Source: Eudorina sp. 2006-703-Eu-15
Lineage: Eukaryota; Chlorophyta; Chlorophyceae; Chlamydomonadales; Volvocaceae
Assembly (NCBI GenBank): GCA_003117195.1
Contig: BDSI01000005.1
Coordinates: 1,968,857 to 2,032,856, forward strand
Reading direction: 5' to 3'
Length of the DNA stretch: 64,000 bases
Positions within the stretch are counted from its first letter, which is position 1, and every line of letters begins with the position of its first letter. Both the position numbers and the translations under genes were made by a program. Of the stretch, positions 1-13,307 are shown in pieces. Below the pieces are notes generated by a model. The model ran no database searches. It was not told where the DNA came from and worked only from the letters and a program-made list of their open reading frames with translations.

Positions 1-540
<540 letters not shown>

Positions 541-660
541 GGCAGGCAGGCAGGGAGGCAGGCAGGCAGGCGGGCAGGTCTGCGCGACGTGGTGGTGGTG
601 GGAGGAGGAGAAACAGCAGCCCCTAACCCCCAAGAGACCAAGCCCGCCCGCGGCCCAGCC

Positions 661-3014
661 TTACACGTCGAATCTCTCCTGCACGAAAGAGCAGTTCGGT
701 AGGCTGACGTTGGTGGTGGCGTTGTAACAGGAGCAGCTGTCCAGGGGGGTGGAGCAAGCCTGTACGGCAGCCTGGGAGCTGCGGATGCAGAGGGCCGAGC
801 GCGGGCCGCACTCGTTGCACGTCATGTCGTACCACTGGAGGTACTGCAGCTTGCCCACGTCTGCGCCGGACGGCAAGGGGCGCCGGCAGGCGGGGCGGCA
901 AGGGGGGGGGGGCGGCAGGAGGGGCGGCAAGGGGGGGGGCCGGCAGGCGGGGCAGCAGGGGGGGTGAGGCAGCGCGACAGGAAAGTCCCGGGTGGCCCAA
1001 GTGACGGAGGGCGACAGCGCGGCCGGGCGGGTAGGTCGGACCACCGCAGTCAGTCATTCAGTCAGCAGCACCGCACACCGCCAGCGGAACATCGCAAAAG
1101 CCGTGTGCCGCGAGCCGTACATTGCTCGCACCCGTCGAAGCCCGCTGGGCATATGGGGGGTATAGGAATTTGGTAGACATATCAAACTGCGCTGCTGCCA
1201 TATGGGGGGGAGCTCACCGGGGCTCACCGGGCCTCCGGGCCCGTACCAACCCCTCCCCACTGGGTCAGGGCCGACTGGGTCTCGGGCCGGGGTCCACCGT
1301 CCCACCGGTCCACCGTCCCACCGGTCCACCGTCCCACCGGTCCACCGTCCCACCGGTCCACCGTCCCACCGGTCCACCGTCCCACCGGTCCACCGTCCCA
1401 CCGGTCCACCGTCCCACCGGTCCACCGTCCCACCGGTCCACCGTCCCACCGGTCCACCGTCCCACCGGTCCACCGTCCCACCGGTCCACCGTCCCACCGG
1501 TCCACCGTCCCACCGGTCCACCGTCCCACCGGTCCACCGTCCCACCGGTCCACCGTCCCACCGGTCCACCGTCCCACCGGTCCACCGTCCCACCGGTCCA
1601 CCGTCCGTGCATGAATGTACGCATTCCGCCCCCGGGGGCTTGCACACCAGACATAGGCGGCGTCGGCGGGTGCGTTTGGGGTCTGACTGAGACGTCTCCG
1701 GGAGCCCTTACCGGGAGGGACAGGACGGGACTGGACGGGACGCGGGCAGGACGGGACGGGAGCTCACCGAAACGGAGCAGCAGTGCCGTGGATACCACGA
1801 ACCCGGCGCCAAATGTGATGTTGGGGTCCCCGCTGGCGATGTAGAGGGCCGGTGAGGTCACGTTTGCCCTGGGGGGTTGGGGGTTATGGAGGGGGCGAGG
1901 GTTATGGAGGGGGCGGGGGTTATGGGGGCGGAGGGGTTATGGGAGAGGGGGTTAGGGGGCCGGAGGGATAACAAGAGCAAGTCAAGACCAGGCCAGGACG
2001 GATCAGGTCAGGTCAGGTCGAATCGGGTCAGGTCAGGTCAAACAGGGTCGGGTCAAGTCAGGTTAGACCAGACTGGGTGGCGTCACCTCCATCGCGGGAC
2101 AAGGGGGACGCGGGGGTGCGCCCATGCGGGGGTGGGGGTCGATTGAGGATAGAACCGCCGGGGGGGTGAGTATGACCAGCGCGTCGTCATCGTCGTACCT
2201 GAAGGCAGCCAGCGCCATGGTTGGGGGAGTTGCGTTGAACTGCGAGGGCGTGATCGCGCGGGTGGGCGGGCGGGCGGGCGGGAGGCGAGTGGGCGGGCGG
2301 GTGGGTGGGTGGTAGGAGGTCAACAGGCAGTCCCGATGGGGTGGGCAGTGGCTCCGCGAACCCCAGATAGCCTAGGGAGTCTCGCTGAGGTGCTGGTCTC
2401 GGAGCCGGCGGCCCTGTTTCCCGCCTTCTTTTCTGGCCGCCGCCGCAGCGAGCCCGTTCCCCCGCCGCGCAAGCGCGGGCCCCCGCACCATATTCATGAT
2501 GATGTCTGTGAAGGGCATCTTCATGACTTGCAGACGGTCCACCCGCAGGTTGTAGATCGCTATCCGGGCGTTGTATTTGTTGATCTGACACAGGGGCGTG
2601 GGAGTGAGGTGAGATGGAGGTGAGGTGAGGTGAGCGCGCGTGTTCTGGCGGTGGGAGGCGGGCGGGGCGGACGTCGGTGTCGGGTCGGGCGGGAGGGACT
2701 CACCAAGATGTCCTGGAAGGTTGTGTTGCACATGCCCCCGTACTGGGCCGTCAGGTTCGCCATTAGGGTGTCATTGATGCCCGGAATGAGTACCAGGCCC
2801 AAGTTGAACCCATCCCCCTGAACAAAGAGGACAATGAACAGGCAGCTGTTGGCAGCTGCATTCTGACAACCCGTATGCCCTGTCCGCCTCCATTTACCCT
2901 CGCAATATCATTCAGCGGTTGGCATGGGTCGAACAATTTGCATTTACAGCCCGAGAGAGCCGATAGGCAGGCTATGAAAAGCAAAAGGAAGACCCCGCCA
3001 GATGCACGGGCCAT
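661..3014 (-). CDS. Small secreted cysteine-rich protein (unrecognised family)
   Basis: Six exons: 3014-2898, 2817-2704, 2584-2489, 2239-2199, 1868-1768 and 860-661, 222 aa; all junctions are GT-AG with matching phase. The ATG at 3014 opens a classic signal peptide: MARAS, then a hydrophobic core of Phe/Leu/Ile, then SALSG. The mature part starts with CKCKLFDPC. It has several N-glycosylation sequons (NDT, NLT, NTT, NAT, NVT, NIT, NVS). The C-terminal exon is Cys-dense (CNECGP, CSCYN, NCSF), which suggests disulfides in the secretory pathway or extracellular matrix. I do not recognise the family. The stop codon TAA is part of a TGTAA, so the 3'UTR may be almost absent; alternatively GTGTAAG there is a weak donor and the gene continues past the window. 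It is transcribed away from the DHODH-like gene across an AT-rich spacer. Confidence 0.6.
1292..1606. repeat. 16-bp minisatellite in an intron
   Basis: About 19-20 near-perfect tandem copies of CCGTCCCACCGGTCCA lie inside the last intron (861-1767) of the Cys-rich gene. The unit contains ACCGGT. All overlapping long ORFs here are artefacts of the 16-bp periodicity. Confidence 0.97.
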
Positions 3015-4214
3015 TCCAAGCAATTTTGCAGTAAATAAAATTGAACAGACTACAGCATGATGATAAAAGTCAGCGCGCGTAAGTTCGTCGTTTTAGCTCC
3101 TCCGCGCAGTTTTGTGAGCCTACGCAATATATTTATGGAACAGGGCAAAGAAAAAAAGTTATTACTGTAGCGTGTAGAACAACAGGTATATTGCGCAGCG
3201 CTCGGCCCTGAGGAGTCAGTTAGGAGCATTGGCAGACGGTTGTCACGAGCGGAAGCTAGGCCTTCGGCGTTTCCAGCATCAACCCAACGAGACGCTCCGC
3301 TTCAAACGGGTAATTCCTTTCTCCTAGGATAGGCTGATGGCTTGCAACGCGTCTCGTCGCTGCAATTGAGCGACAGCAGTCGACGAGCCTTGGCGCTTGA
3401 GCATTTCGCATGCTATTCCGATTGGGCCCATACAAAGATTATGTGATGTGCCCCTGACACCTTAGCCAGGCCGGTAAGCAGCGCAACATCGAATTTCCCT
3501 TCTCTGGCGTGGGTAGACACAACGTGCGCCGTCACCCTTCGTCACCAATAGTGCACAGCATTAACAGCAGCGCGCATCGGCCTGATAGGTTGCCCATAAC
3601 CCCCCGCAGATGGGCTGCGCATCGGCCTGGTAAAGCCCTCCGTGTCCGCCCATGAAAACCTCACGTCCTGCCAGGTGCAATGAAATCTGCTCATGCTTAG
3701 AGAGTCGCCTCTCATAGTAGAAAGTCATCGTCTCTCAATTGGGAACGAATCTGGACTGTTGTGATTGGCTTGCTGCGATGTGTGATTGTGGCGAGCAAAG
3801 GTTGCCGGAAGGGACTGGAAGGAAACTTGCCGGGCTAAATTTGTGTGGAGTCGTGGGCACCACGATGATAAGGCAGCCCACATCGACCCGTGCTGTGAGT
3901 TCGTCTTTGAGCTGTGCGAACGGGAACGCGCAAGGGCTTGGATTACGTGATTACCCGGGGATTACTAAACAGTACAGGATGTACAGCGTGCATGAACTCA
4001 AGGAATCGACCTTTTAGATTCTTGGCACTCCGATATGATATGTAAATATGTCTGCGAAACAAAAGCCTTGGTCCTGCGCACAGAAATTGTAATTAGGGTT
4101 GCCATCGGGTGCTACGGTAGTTTCCATACAGGCGCGCGTCCATTAACCCTAGACAACTCGTCCAATTCTGGGCTACTGCACACGGAATAGGCCGCCCAGA
4201 GGACTTCGTGCATC
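3015..4214. other. AT-rich divergent intergenic region (putative bidirectional promoter)
   Basis: The stretch between the two divergent start codons is visibly AT-richer than flanking coding DNA, with runs such as AAAGAAAAAAAG near 3146. No convincing exon is visible; the small ORF at 3739-4017 has no recognisable content. It most likely holds promoters and 5'UTRs of both neighbours. Confidence 0.5.
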
Positions 4215-5886
4215 ATGGCATTGAGGACAGTCGGTGCCGCGCACATTGTTGCATTTGCTGACGGCTGCGACACCGAGAGCCACTGTCTCTCCGGACATCA
4301 GGAATCACACAAAAATGATGAGCTTTCATACTGCTACGATGAAGACAGGACATGGTCTCAAAACATGGCTAGCGGGCTGCCGCAGCGGTGTCGGGATTTG
4401 CCGCCAAGCGAGAGGTGTTGGGCTCCTGAGGACAAATGGGTCACATTCCTGAATCACAAGGTAGGGTATCCGATGGATATGTATTTCCACCGTTAGTCTT
4501 GTCGGCTGCTTGTTTTGTGTCGAGTGCTTGCTGGAAGAATTGACGCAGAGTTGGAGTGTTCCACGCAAGGTAACCATTGTTGTAACTTCGTCACCATAAT
4601 TGCAGCTTGCATCTCCTTTTGGGGTTGCTGCGGGCCCCTTGCTGAACTCCAGTTGGATTTCGCTGGCAGCATCACGAGGTTATGACTGCCTCACCTACAA
4701 GACGATTCGCTCACATTACCATCCCGGACATGGTCTACCAAACATCCTCCATTTGCAAGTCGACGAGCAACTTCCGGTAAGCCAGGCCGAAGCCATCCGA
4801 CGGTTTGACTTCGCGTGCCGTACGTCCTTGCAGTTAAAAGAAAGCGCCTGCGCATAAGTATCTTGCAGGTCTGTCACTTATGCAATTTTGAACGGATTGG
4901 ATTGGCTTTGAATTGACGATGTTACATCGATCGTGTGCAGGTAGCGGGGCCGGCCTGCAAGGAGCCTTTGTTCACTCGGCCGAGGAGCCGCCCGAGTGCT
5001 GCGCCGCAAGAAGCAACCCAAACTACCTCCGTACATGAATCCAAGGTTGGCAGCGCCACAAGCCCTCGCGCCCAGGCGTCCACCGCCGCCGGCAACGGCG
5101 CTGCCATGCTCGCCATCACCAACAGCTTCGGAATGCCCAGCCTGGGGCCCGACCAGCTGGCGGAGGACCTACCCGCAGCGGCTGCGGCGCTGCGGCCTGG
5201 CCAGATGATGATCGTGTCCATAACAGGTAGGCGGCTGAGGATTCCTGCCCGCTCCACAACCCGGGCGGTACGGCAGTGTACGGCATGGCACGGTGTGTGG
5301 GACGACAAACAAATACAGAAGCTCGTGGTAATCCCAACCCCAATCCCAGGAAATGCTCAACCCAAGCATTCCACGAGCTGCGTCCACGTTGTCACCTTTC
5401 AGACGGCGCAGCAGCGCGCCGCAGCTCGTGCGCACCACCGCGACGGCGGCATCACAATTTCCTGTACCGGTACGGCAATACACGGCATGTCCCTGCGCCT
5501 GCCCTGAGGAGAACCCCATGGCTGGCCCCCCTCGACCGCTCCCCCCGCAAGGCACACCCGGCCGGCCCGGGCTGTCCCTCTCCGAGGACCTCCACGTGGC
5601 GGCCCGTACGGCACTCGCGGGTGGTGCGACGGCGCTGGAGGTGAGGGACTGAGGGTGTGTTACCCGGATACACCTTGGGTGTCAATTGATTGATTGATAG
5701 GCACATTGACACCAGGCCCGTGCGTGACATGCGAAGACTCGGCGGCGCCCCGCAGATTATGTGCTCATGGTGCATGTCCGTGGGCGCAGGATGCCCCCCC
5801 CCCCCGCACACACACACATCCAGGGGGCGTCGCGCTGTACTGCCGCGGAGCTCCAAACCTGCGTGGTTTGGTTCGTGTGACGTCTT

Positions 5887-5920
<34 letters not shown>

Positions 5921-7391
5921 CCGAAGCCGCCGCCCGCCTCGCCCGACCTCATATTATTGTTGCGCCCCCGCCCCCGCCCCCGCCCCAGCCCCCGCCCCAG
6001 CCCCCGTCATAAGTTGTTGACGGCGCCGCTCCTCTTCCCCGCTCCCGCCCCCGCCCCCGGTCCCTTGGCACTGACCCGCGGGTCCCTGTCCCCACAGGTC
6101 AACCTGAGCTGCCCCAATGTGGGCGCCTCCCACGTCGCCCTCTACCAGGACGCCCCCGCCGTGGAGACGCTGTTGGCCGGCTTGACAGAGGTACGTACAG
6201 CAACCGCACCTGTGTACGGCACATGTCAGACGCGCTTTGTACGGGACACGGCCCGCATTGACCGCCCGCCTCGGTGGTCGCAGCGGCGGTAATTGGAGGT
6301 GCGGACCCATCTCTCCTCTCCACCCGCTGCAAATCCGTCCGTCTAGGAGCGCGCCGATGCATATCCTTCTGAAAGCGCGGCAGGTTTGCTGTCCTCCGCC
6401 ATCCCAAGGTCGCCCTCCCTGCAGCTGTCGCCGGGATGGGTCAAGATCGACCCGCGGGTCGTTCTTGCCGTACCGACCCGCGGGTCCCATCCGGCCCGGC
6501 CCGTCTGCCCCGTACACCAATGTGTTGAGAAACGTCACCCACCCGACGCCTCGGTGCATGTCCCGCCAACCCGACACCATTAGCTTCCCCCACCTTCCCA
6601 CCGCCCTCACGGGGCCTTCCGATCCGGCCAGGTGGTGGGCGGTACGGCGCCGCTGATGATCAAGGTGGGCAGCTACCCGGACACCGACGGGTTGCGGCGG
6701 GTGCTGCAGGCAGCGGAGCGCGCCGGGGCCGCTGCGGTGGCGGGTGAGGCACGAATACGCGACCTAAGAGGGCCGGGCGAGGAGGGGATCGGGGGGGGCG
6801 GGTGGAACCTCGCCACGTCGGCGGGATTCGGGGAGGGCCGGTCGGTCGGTCGGTCGGTCGGTCGGTCTGGGGTTACTAGGAATGTGGCGGACTGTGCGAC
6901 CGGTCGGTCCGGGGATGGCGCTGGGGCCGGGGGCCGGGGGCCGGGGGGCGGGCGTGTGAAAGCGAGGGATGAGATCTTTAGCGGGGGGAGGTTGGGTCTG
7001 GATGCCCATGCCCACGGACGGGAAACCACGGGGTGGGATCCGTGGCGGGCTGGGCAGTGTCACCGTTGGCGATGACCGTTGGGATGTAGCGACCGCGAGA
7101 TTCGGCTTCGTGCGGTGGCGTGCGCGACGCGTGCCGCGTCGTGCCGTGATGTTGTCGTGATGCGGCGCCGGGAGCACTTGGCACGGCGCTTGCGTGGCTC
7201 TCCAGGGAATGGTGCGCAAAAATTGAGAAATGGCGGGATATTCGCGGGTTCGGGCGCACCGGAGCGGCCCACACTTGATCCGGGTCGTGGTCTGGACCTT
7301 TGCAGCCCCGCCCCGCAGCAGTGCGGTGCAGTGCCTCCCGCGGTGCATTCCGCGCATTGGAGCCAGCCGGGGCCCTGGCGGCGCCGCCCCC

Positions 7392-7422
<31 letters not shown>

Positions 7423-9008
7423 GAGAAAGTGGGCCAGCCCGGCGTGTCGGCCACCTACTCCGTGCGTTGCTCCCGCGCGGCTGATCCGACCCGTGGGTCA
7501 CAGGCATCAACGGACTGAGTCGGCGAGTGGAGCTGCCCGGCGGGGGAGGACCCGCCCTGGGGCCCGACCGGCCGACCAGCGGGGTCTGTGGGGACCCCAT
7601 TCGGGCGGCCGGACTCGACTTTGTGACTCGGGCGAGACAGGTGCGGCGGGGGCTAAATTGAAAAAGGAAATAAACCCCCAACCCGGCGGGGGGGGGGCCG
7701 AGCGGGGAGACACGGCGGTGGCGACATGTGTGTATGTGTGGAGGCGGGGCGGAAAGGCGAAGTTGGGGGTTTAAAAGGTAAACCCCCAACCCTGGAGGTA
7801 GGGGTGGTGGGTGGAGGATTTAGGGACTTTCTGGTTTATCGGGCCTTTTGGGGGGGTGGGGTCGAAGTTTGGGTTGGTTTGCGGGTCAGTCGGACGCAAG
7901 ACGCAGCGGGCGGGGGAATGGGATGTGGGTCTTTCCAGGACACGCAGCGCATTCGTACCGCCACAACGAATCAGTACGGTACGGTACCTAGTAAGGTACG
8001 GCAGTAAGCGGTATCTGATCATTCCCAGTGACATTCGCCCGAACGCAATGCAACGCAATGCAACACAACACAAGGCAACGCAAGGCAATGCAACGCAAGT
8101 ACGCAACGCAATGCGCAGATTATCGCCGCGGACAACCTGAGGATGGGGCTGGTGGGCGTGGGCGGCGTGACGCAGGTGAGCGACCCGCGGGTCGGCAGCG
8201 CGCGCAGTGGCCCACGCGTCGGTCCCAAGCGCGTCCAGCGCCGTTTCCTCTCCCCATGTCACGCAGCCGTATGCAGCTTCAGCTGTTGAGCCCCGCGGGC
8301 TTTCTTAGATGTTCCCTCCCGTGTACGACACCCAACGACGCAGCTTCCGTCTCTCCTCCCCCTTCGCCGTCCCGCTCCACGGCTTCCCCCAGGCGGACCA
8401 CGTAATGGAATACCTGGAGGCGGGCGCCAATGTCGTACAGGTGGGTACGGCAACTAAAACTAGCAGGGCCCACATGGAATCAAGCCCGTTGGGAATCCCC
8501 CGTTGGGAATCCCCGCACATAGGTACAGCCCCGCACATATAGCCCCGCATCCCACGCGTATCGGCGGGTGAGCTCTGTGTGTGCTTAGCGGGCCGTTCAA
8601 TGTGGGCGGGCAGGGTTAGGCCCCGGCCTCTCACCGCCTCACGCACCCCCGCCCGCCGTCGCTGCCCTCCCTCGAGGGCAGGGAGCCTCCCTCGAGGGCA
8701 GGGACCCTCCCTCCCTCGAGGGCAGGGAGCCTCCCTCCCTCGAGGGCAGGGAGCCTCCCTGCCCTTCAAACCCAACCCCGACGGCCACCTTTGCCGCGCT
8801 GCACCGCGGATTCTCCCCTCTCCTCTCTTCTCCTCTCCTCCCCTGGTACTGCTCCCCTCGTCCAGGAAACGACATCCCCTCCCCGCTCCCTCCTCAGGCG
8901 GCGACGGGTTTCATGTGGCGCCCCCACCTGGGCACCGACTTCCAGCGCCGCTGGGCGGCAGCCGACTTCACCGTGCAGCGCGCCGACGGGCGGGGCGGCA
9001 CACACTGA
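4215..9008 (+). CDS. Dihydroorotate dehydrogenase-family FMN oxidoreductase
   Basis: Ten exons: 4215-4460, 4606-4776, 4941-5226, 5552-5640, 6098-6190, 6632-6743, 7504-7640, 8119-8175, 8393-8440, 8898-9008; 449 aa. The core is a DHO_dh TIM barrel that binds FMN. Visible marks are SPFGVAAGPLLN at the barrel start (exon 2), AITNSFG and VSITG (exon 3), the signature VNLSCPN (residues about 265-271), MIKVG with the conserved Lys (about 306), GINGLS, VGVGGV and GANVVQ, the last two being phosphate-binding strands. The family oxidises dihydroorotate or reduces related pyrimidines; the exact substrate cannot be read here. An in-frame TAG lies shortly before the ATG at 4215, supporting this start, but the first 75 residues have no clear homology and are the weakest part. 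Exon 3 carries a roughly 50-residue low-complexity insert. The exon 4 acceptor is CAAG rather than CAG. A TGTAA at 10466-10470 is the first plausible poly(A) signal. Confidence 0.85.
8665..8765. repeat. Short tandem repeat of CTCGAGGGCAGGGAGCCTCC
   Basis: About four copies of a 20-24 bp unit centred on CTCGAGGGCAGGGA lie in the last intron of the DHODH-like gene. Confidence 0.9.
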
Positions 9009-9072
9009 CCGCCGACACTGACCGCCGACACTGACCGCCGACACTGACCGCCGACACTGACCGCCGACACTG
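9003..9072. repeat. 13-bp tandem repeat starting in the stop codon
   Basis: About five copies of GACACTGACCGCC. The TGA stop of the DHODH-like gene (9006-9008) belongs to the first unit, so the array sits at the very start of the 3'UTR. Confidence 0.93.
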
Positions 9073-10426
9073 ACTTCCGGCGTTCCGGCCCACGGGTCGC
9101 ATCCGCGCGCTCGTGTCGCCGCATCCCCTCCATGGCCAGTGCTCGACCCCCGACTTCCCGCCCGCCAACACGCGCGGCATCGCGCAGCCACCCGGATTGC
9201 CTTGTCGAGCCCGCCTGACGAAGTGAGACCGGCGGAGGGTGGTCAGGGCGGCGGCGGCGATGGTGGGCAGACGACGGAGCGCCCTCCAGTAGTGATGCTT
9301 ACGGCCACAACGGTATCTCCCTCCCTTATTGAGCGTCCTCCCTTGATAAGAAGTTAGGGTCTTGAGGGTGGCGGCATGCTTGGCGGCGCGAAGTGCACGC
9401 CATTCGTTTTCCTCCGAAGAGGGAAGGAGCGGGACAGGGAGAGGGAGACGGGGGGATCGGCTGCAGCAGTTCTCGGTGTACCCACCGCGGTGTACCGCAC
9501 CATGTACGGCGGATAGGATTCGTTGTACGGCGGCTGTGATCTGTGCGGTCACGTGCGACCGTTGACGTCCGTTGGCGGCGGAACCGCGGTCGGGAGGGCG
9601 ATCCAAGGGCTGTGGCGGCCCCGGGATTGCGGCTGAGGAAGGGCTGAGGACGTGAGGAGGCTTGCTGGCCGTTGGACGGGAGGTGCGGAATCGGGCGGCG
9701 GGCGGTTGCAAGGTTCTGCTGAGCTTACTAAGGAGACGGGCAATGCTGACTAAGGAGAGGGCCAAGCTGAGTAAGGAGACGGCAATGCTGACTAAGGAGG
9801 GGGCAAAAGTCGACACAAGTGTAGCTCGGTCAGTCACCGTTACGAAACATCGTACGCGACACAGGCGTCGTACATCAACATTTGACGCGAGCGTTCGAGA
9901 GCCGAGCCAGCCACCGCGGCCCAACCGCGCCGCCCCAACGCCAGATCCGCATACCCCATAATGAAAACAACATAGCTTGAAACTCCTTGCAGCTGCTTGT
10001 GTATCGTACCATAGCACTTGAGACTATTCGAATGCGGTGTAGTGCGCCAGTGCACGGTCCATCTTCCATTCCACTCTTTCCATCCTTTCAGTCCATGGGC
10101 CACTACGTCCCGACGTCCGACCCCCAACCCCGCCCGTTTCCCCCGGCCTCCGATTCATGTCGACGTACGATGTCTTCCCTTCATCCAATACCCCGGGGCC
10201 CCCAAAGCAAGGTCCCGGAAAAATTGTGTAGTGCATGTGCGCGCTGAGTAGCGCTCAAATCTTATCGCCGTACATAACCGTCCATTCCGTTGACCCACCG
10301 TACGACAGGATGTCGTACCGGCAGGCGTTCAAGGGGCGAAAGCAGGTAGGTGCTCTCCTGGGGGAGGGCCCCAGCGCCCCACCCGCGTCCCTTCTTCTCC
10401 CCTCCCCACACCGAGAGTTAAGGCTG

Positions 10427-10488
10427 GGTTAGCAGCCCTTGGCCAGTGTCAGGCCCGTTCAGACATGTAACACACACACACGCACACG
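10427..10488 (+). repeat. Dispersed element family B, copy 1 (AC-tailed)
   Basis: It begins near GGTTAGCAGCCCTTGGCCA, passes GGCCCG and ATGTAA, and runs into a (CA)n tail. The same string recurs at 60505 and, inverted, at 17588. Confidence 0.75.
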
Positions 10489-10569
10489 CGTTTTCTCTTG
10501 CACACACGCATGCGCGCGCGCCGAGCGGGGTGCTTTGCTTCATGGGTTGGGGCAGGGACGGCCTGGTAG

Positions 10570-10652
10570 CATACGGGCATTTCCCAGGCTTAGCTACGCC
10601 ACTTGCATGTCACGCATCCATGCCCTGCCTGCCTACGAACACACACACACAC
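10570..10652 (+). repeat. Dispersed element family A, copy 1 (AC-tailed)
   Basis: It contains CATACGGGCATTTCCC, then CTTGCATGTCACGCA, then TGCCTG, ending in (AC)n. It shares this order of blocks with copies at 20171, 61961 and (inverted) 17126. Confidence 0.75.
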
Positions 10653-10748
10653 CCTCACCCTCACCCTTACCCTGGGCGGTTATGGGTGGGCTTCTTGTTA
10701 AACACACGCTCAGTTATCTTTTACACACACACACACACACACACAGAG

Positions 10749-10779
<31 letters not shown>

Positions 10780-13072
10780 GTGAGCCCGTCAGTGCGGTGC
10801 CGATTGGCCTGATGTCGCGCTCACCCGATTTGACTGACGGCACGAAGGTCACAGTTCGCATCGTTACGCATCGAGCGTTTTGAACTTGAAGCTCGGCACC
10901 CACCGGCATTTGACCGTTGCTTTGAGACCAGAAACGAACGCGCGCGGTAGGGACGCACACACCACATGATGCTGCAGTACACGCCACGTGCTGCAGTACA
11001 CATGTAAGGCACCTGCACCCATGTGCGCGGGACAGCGGGTGCATCCAGGGACCAAGCCATGTTGCCCCGCCCCTATGCGCTGCTGCGGGCCCCGGTCCGG
11101 CGCTGCCAAACTCGCATCCCTTGTTGCACCTCCGCGCACGACTCCATGCTTGGCCCTCTGCCATCACCACCGACCCTGCATTGCACGCATCCGATATGCG
11201 TCTGCATTGCATGTGATGCGTGCATTGCACATGTTACGACAGATGTACGACTGTTTGTACGATGCGCACGACATGGGAAAGAGAGTGCCTGCGAGGTCAA
11301 GAAAGAACAAATCCTTGGAGTGGGCAGCTCCCCAATGCCCTCAGTCCGCCCGTTGGATCCCTCAGCCCACCACCCGATGGCTTCGTTCTGGGCTTGATTC
11401 TCGCTTCGCTTCCGAGCCAACCACCAACCGCAACCACCAACCGCACCAGCGAGCGCGCGCGCGTACCGGCATTGGGCATTGTCACCGAATGGACCCGGCC
11501 GACGACGTCGCACGTAAGACGCACACGGTGCCAGATTCCTGGCATGTTATCGTACAACGGTACGATACCGTACACATGAAGGCCGTACACACGCACGCGC
11601 GCTCCCCTTGTGCGCCCCCCTCCGGTTCTCTGCAAGCCAAGGTTTCGCCACAGGGCCAATCACATTCGAATGCACCACCCACCATTACACACCAGCCGAC
11701 CCAAAAGAAATGAGGCATCCGAGAGTCAGTCATTACACAACTTGGCGAGGGGTACGCACCGGGCTTCGATGCAGCTGCTGCTGCGTCGAGACCCACGGGA
11801 CACTACACTCGACGGCACGACGCGGCGCGACGCGGCACAACGCGCGACGCGCCACATACCCTCCAAGCACACCTCTTTACACACCCACACACGGGTGGTA
11901 GAGGCACACTCACATGTACGACGCAGCGATTCACACAACGATTTTCACACAACAATGCACACAACGCGATTCCGCATTTCCTTGCAAACACACACCAACC
12001 TCACCGGCCGGGGGACCGTCCACTCGCATTCCGGCTCCAGGAAGGCGGCCCCCAGACTCAACGGCTGAAACGACGGCCCCCATTGCCCGCGTCCGGCACT
12101 CGCCGTCCGTTCCGCCGCAACCCCAACATTCGGACCCATGGGTCGGCGCTGCTGGCCCATGGGTCGGCAGCATTGACCCATGGGTCGCCGCTCACTGGCG
12201 CAGTAGGACGGTCCGCCAGGCACTGCGCTCCACTCTCCCCCAAGTCACAGACTCCCAGCACACGTCCGGCGGCTCTTTGCCGCCTCGCAAGGCCAACATC
12301 TCCATACCGGGCAACCTTCCACCCCGCCTGCCCTTCCACCCGCCCTTCTCGCCCTGCCCTCTTCACATCCAAGTGCTTGTGTACGACGCACCTTAACAGT
12401 CATATCGATGCTCAGTGCCAAGCCCAACGTCATTCGTGCCGCCAAACAAGCATCCGGGCCGCCGCCAACCAATCACACGGCTCGCCGCCAAACAAGCATC
12501 CGGGCCGCCGCCGAGTCGCGTCCGGAACCAAGCCGCTCGACGGGATCCCTCTGAGAAATCCCCATCACTTGACTGGATGTCCTTGACAAACACCTCCGCT
12601 CCCCCCCTCTTCATCAGGCAGGCCGATCCAGCCCGCATTCAACAGCTCGGGGGCCCTTGAGCGGAAGGAAATTCCCAGCGCGAGCCCTGTGGCCCTTACC
12701 CCGCCCCGCGGTACCCAACCCCCCGCTCTACCCCGCCCCACTCCTAAAGGGCTTAACGATTCGCGAAAGAGATTGGCCGTAACGAGAATCAGTGCCCTCC
12801 TCCGTCAGTTTGGACGGGACCCGTGCCGCGGCCGCGCCGCCGCGGATCTCCACTTTTCGAACATCATACCGCGGGCCGGGCTGCCGTGGCGTGGGCGTGG
12901 CAGTCGCAGCAGCAGCAGCAACGCCAGTATCAGCAACATCGGCATCAGCAGCGGCATCAGCAGCCGGGGGGGTGGGGTGGGGTGGGGGAGCCACGGCGCC
13001 GCCGCTGCTCCCCGCCAGGGTCCGGCCCTGCCCTGCCCTGCCCCTCCCTGCCCTGCCCTGCCCTGCCCCGAT

Positions 13073-13307
13073 GAATCGCTCGCTTCCACCCACCCTGGAG
13101 CGAATCGCTCGCTTCCACCCACCCTGGAGCGAATCGCTCGCTTCCACCCACCCTGGAGCGAATCGCTCGCTTCCACCCACCCTGGAGCGAATCGCTCGCT
13201 TCCACCCACCCTGGAGCGAATCGCTCGCTTCCACCCACCCTGGAGCGAATCGCTCGCTTCCACCCACCCTGGAGCGAATCGCTCGCTTCCACCCACCCTG
13301 GAGCGAG
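13073..13307. repeat. 29-bp minisatellite
   Basis: About eight near-identical copies, each containing GAATCGCTCGCTTCCACCC and CACCCTGGAGC. The unit length is not a multiple of three, so every frame stays open and produces spurious long ORFs on both strands. Confidence 0.96.

Noticed and set aside
1054..1861. Long ORFs on both strands with a repeating Pro/Ser/Thr or Gly/Trp pattern
   Set aside because: They arise from the 16-bp minisatellite, which stays open in all frames, and lie in an intron of the Cys-rich gene.
2063..2198. Extension of the Cys-rich gene exon through an Asp-rich stretch (RYDDDD)
   Set aside because: A GTACGA donor at 2198 splices in the correct phase to the next exon and restores a plausible protein; the Asp run is intron sequence.
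8968..10017. 349-codon minus-strand ORF
   Set aside because: Composition is Arg/Pro-rich with no domain, part is the 13-bp repeat, and it lies antisense to the 3' end of a well-supported gene.
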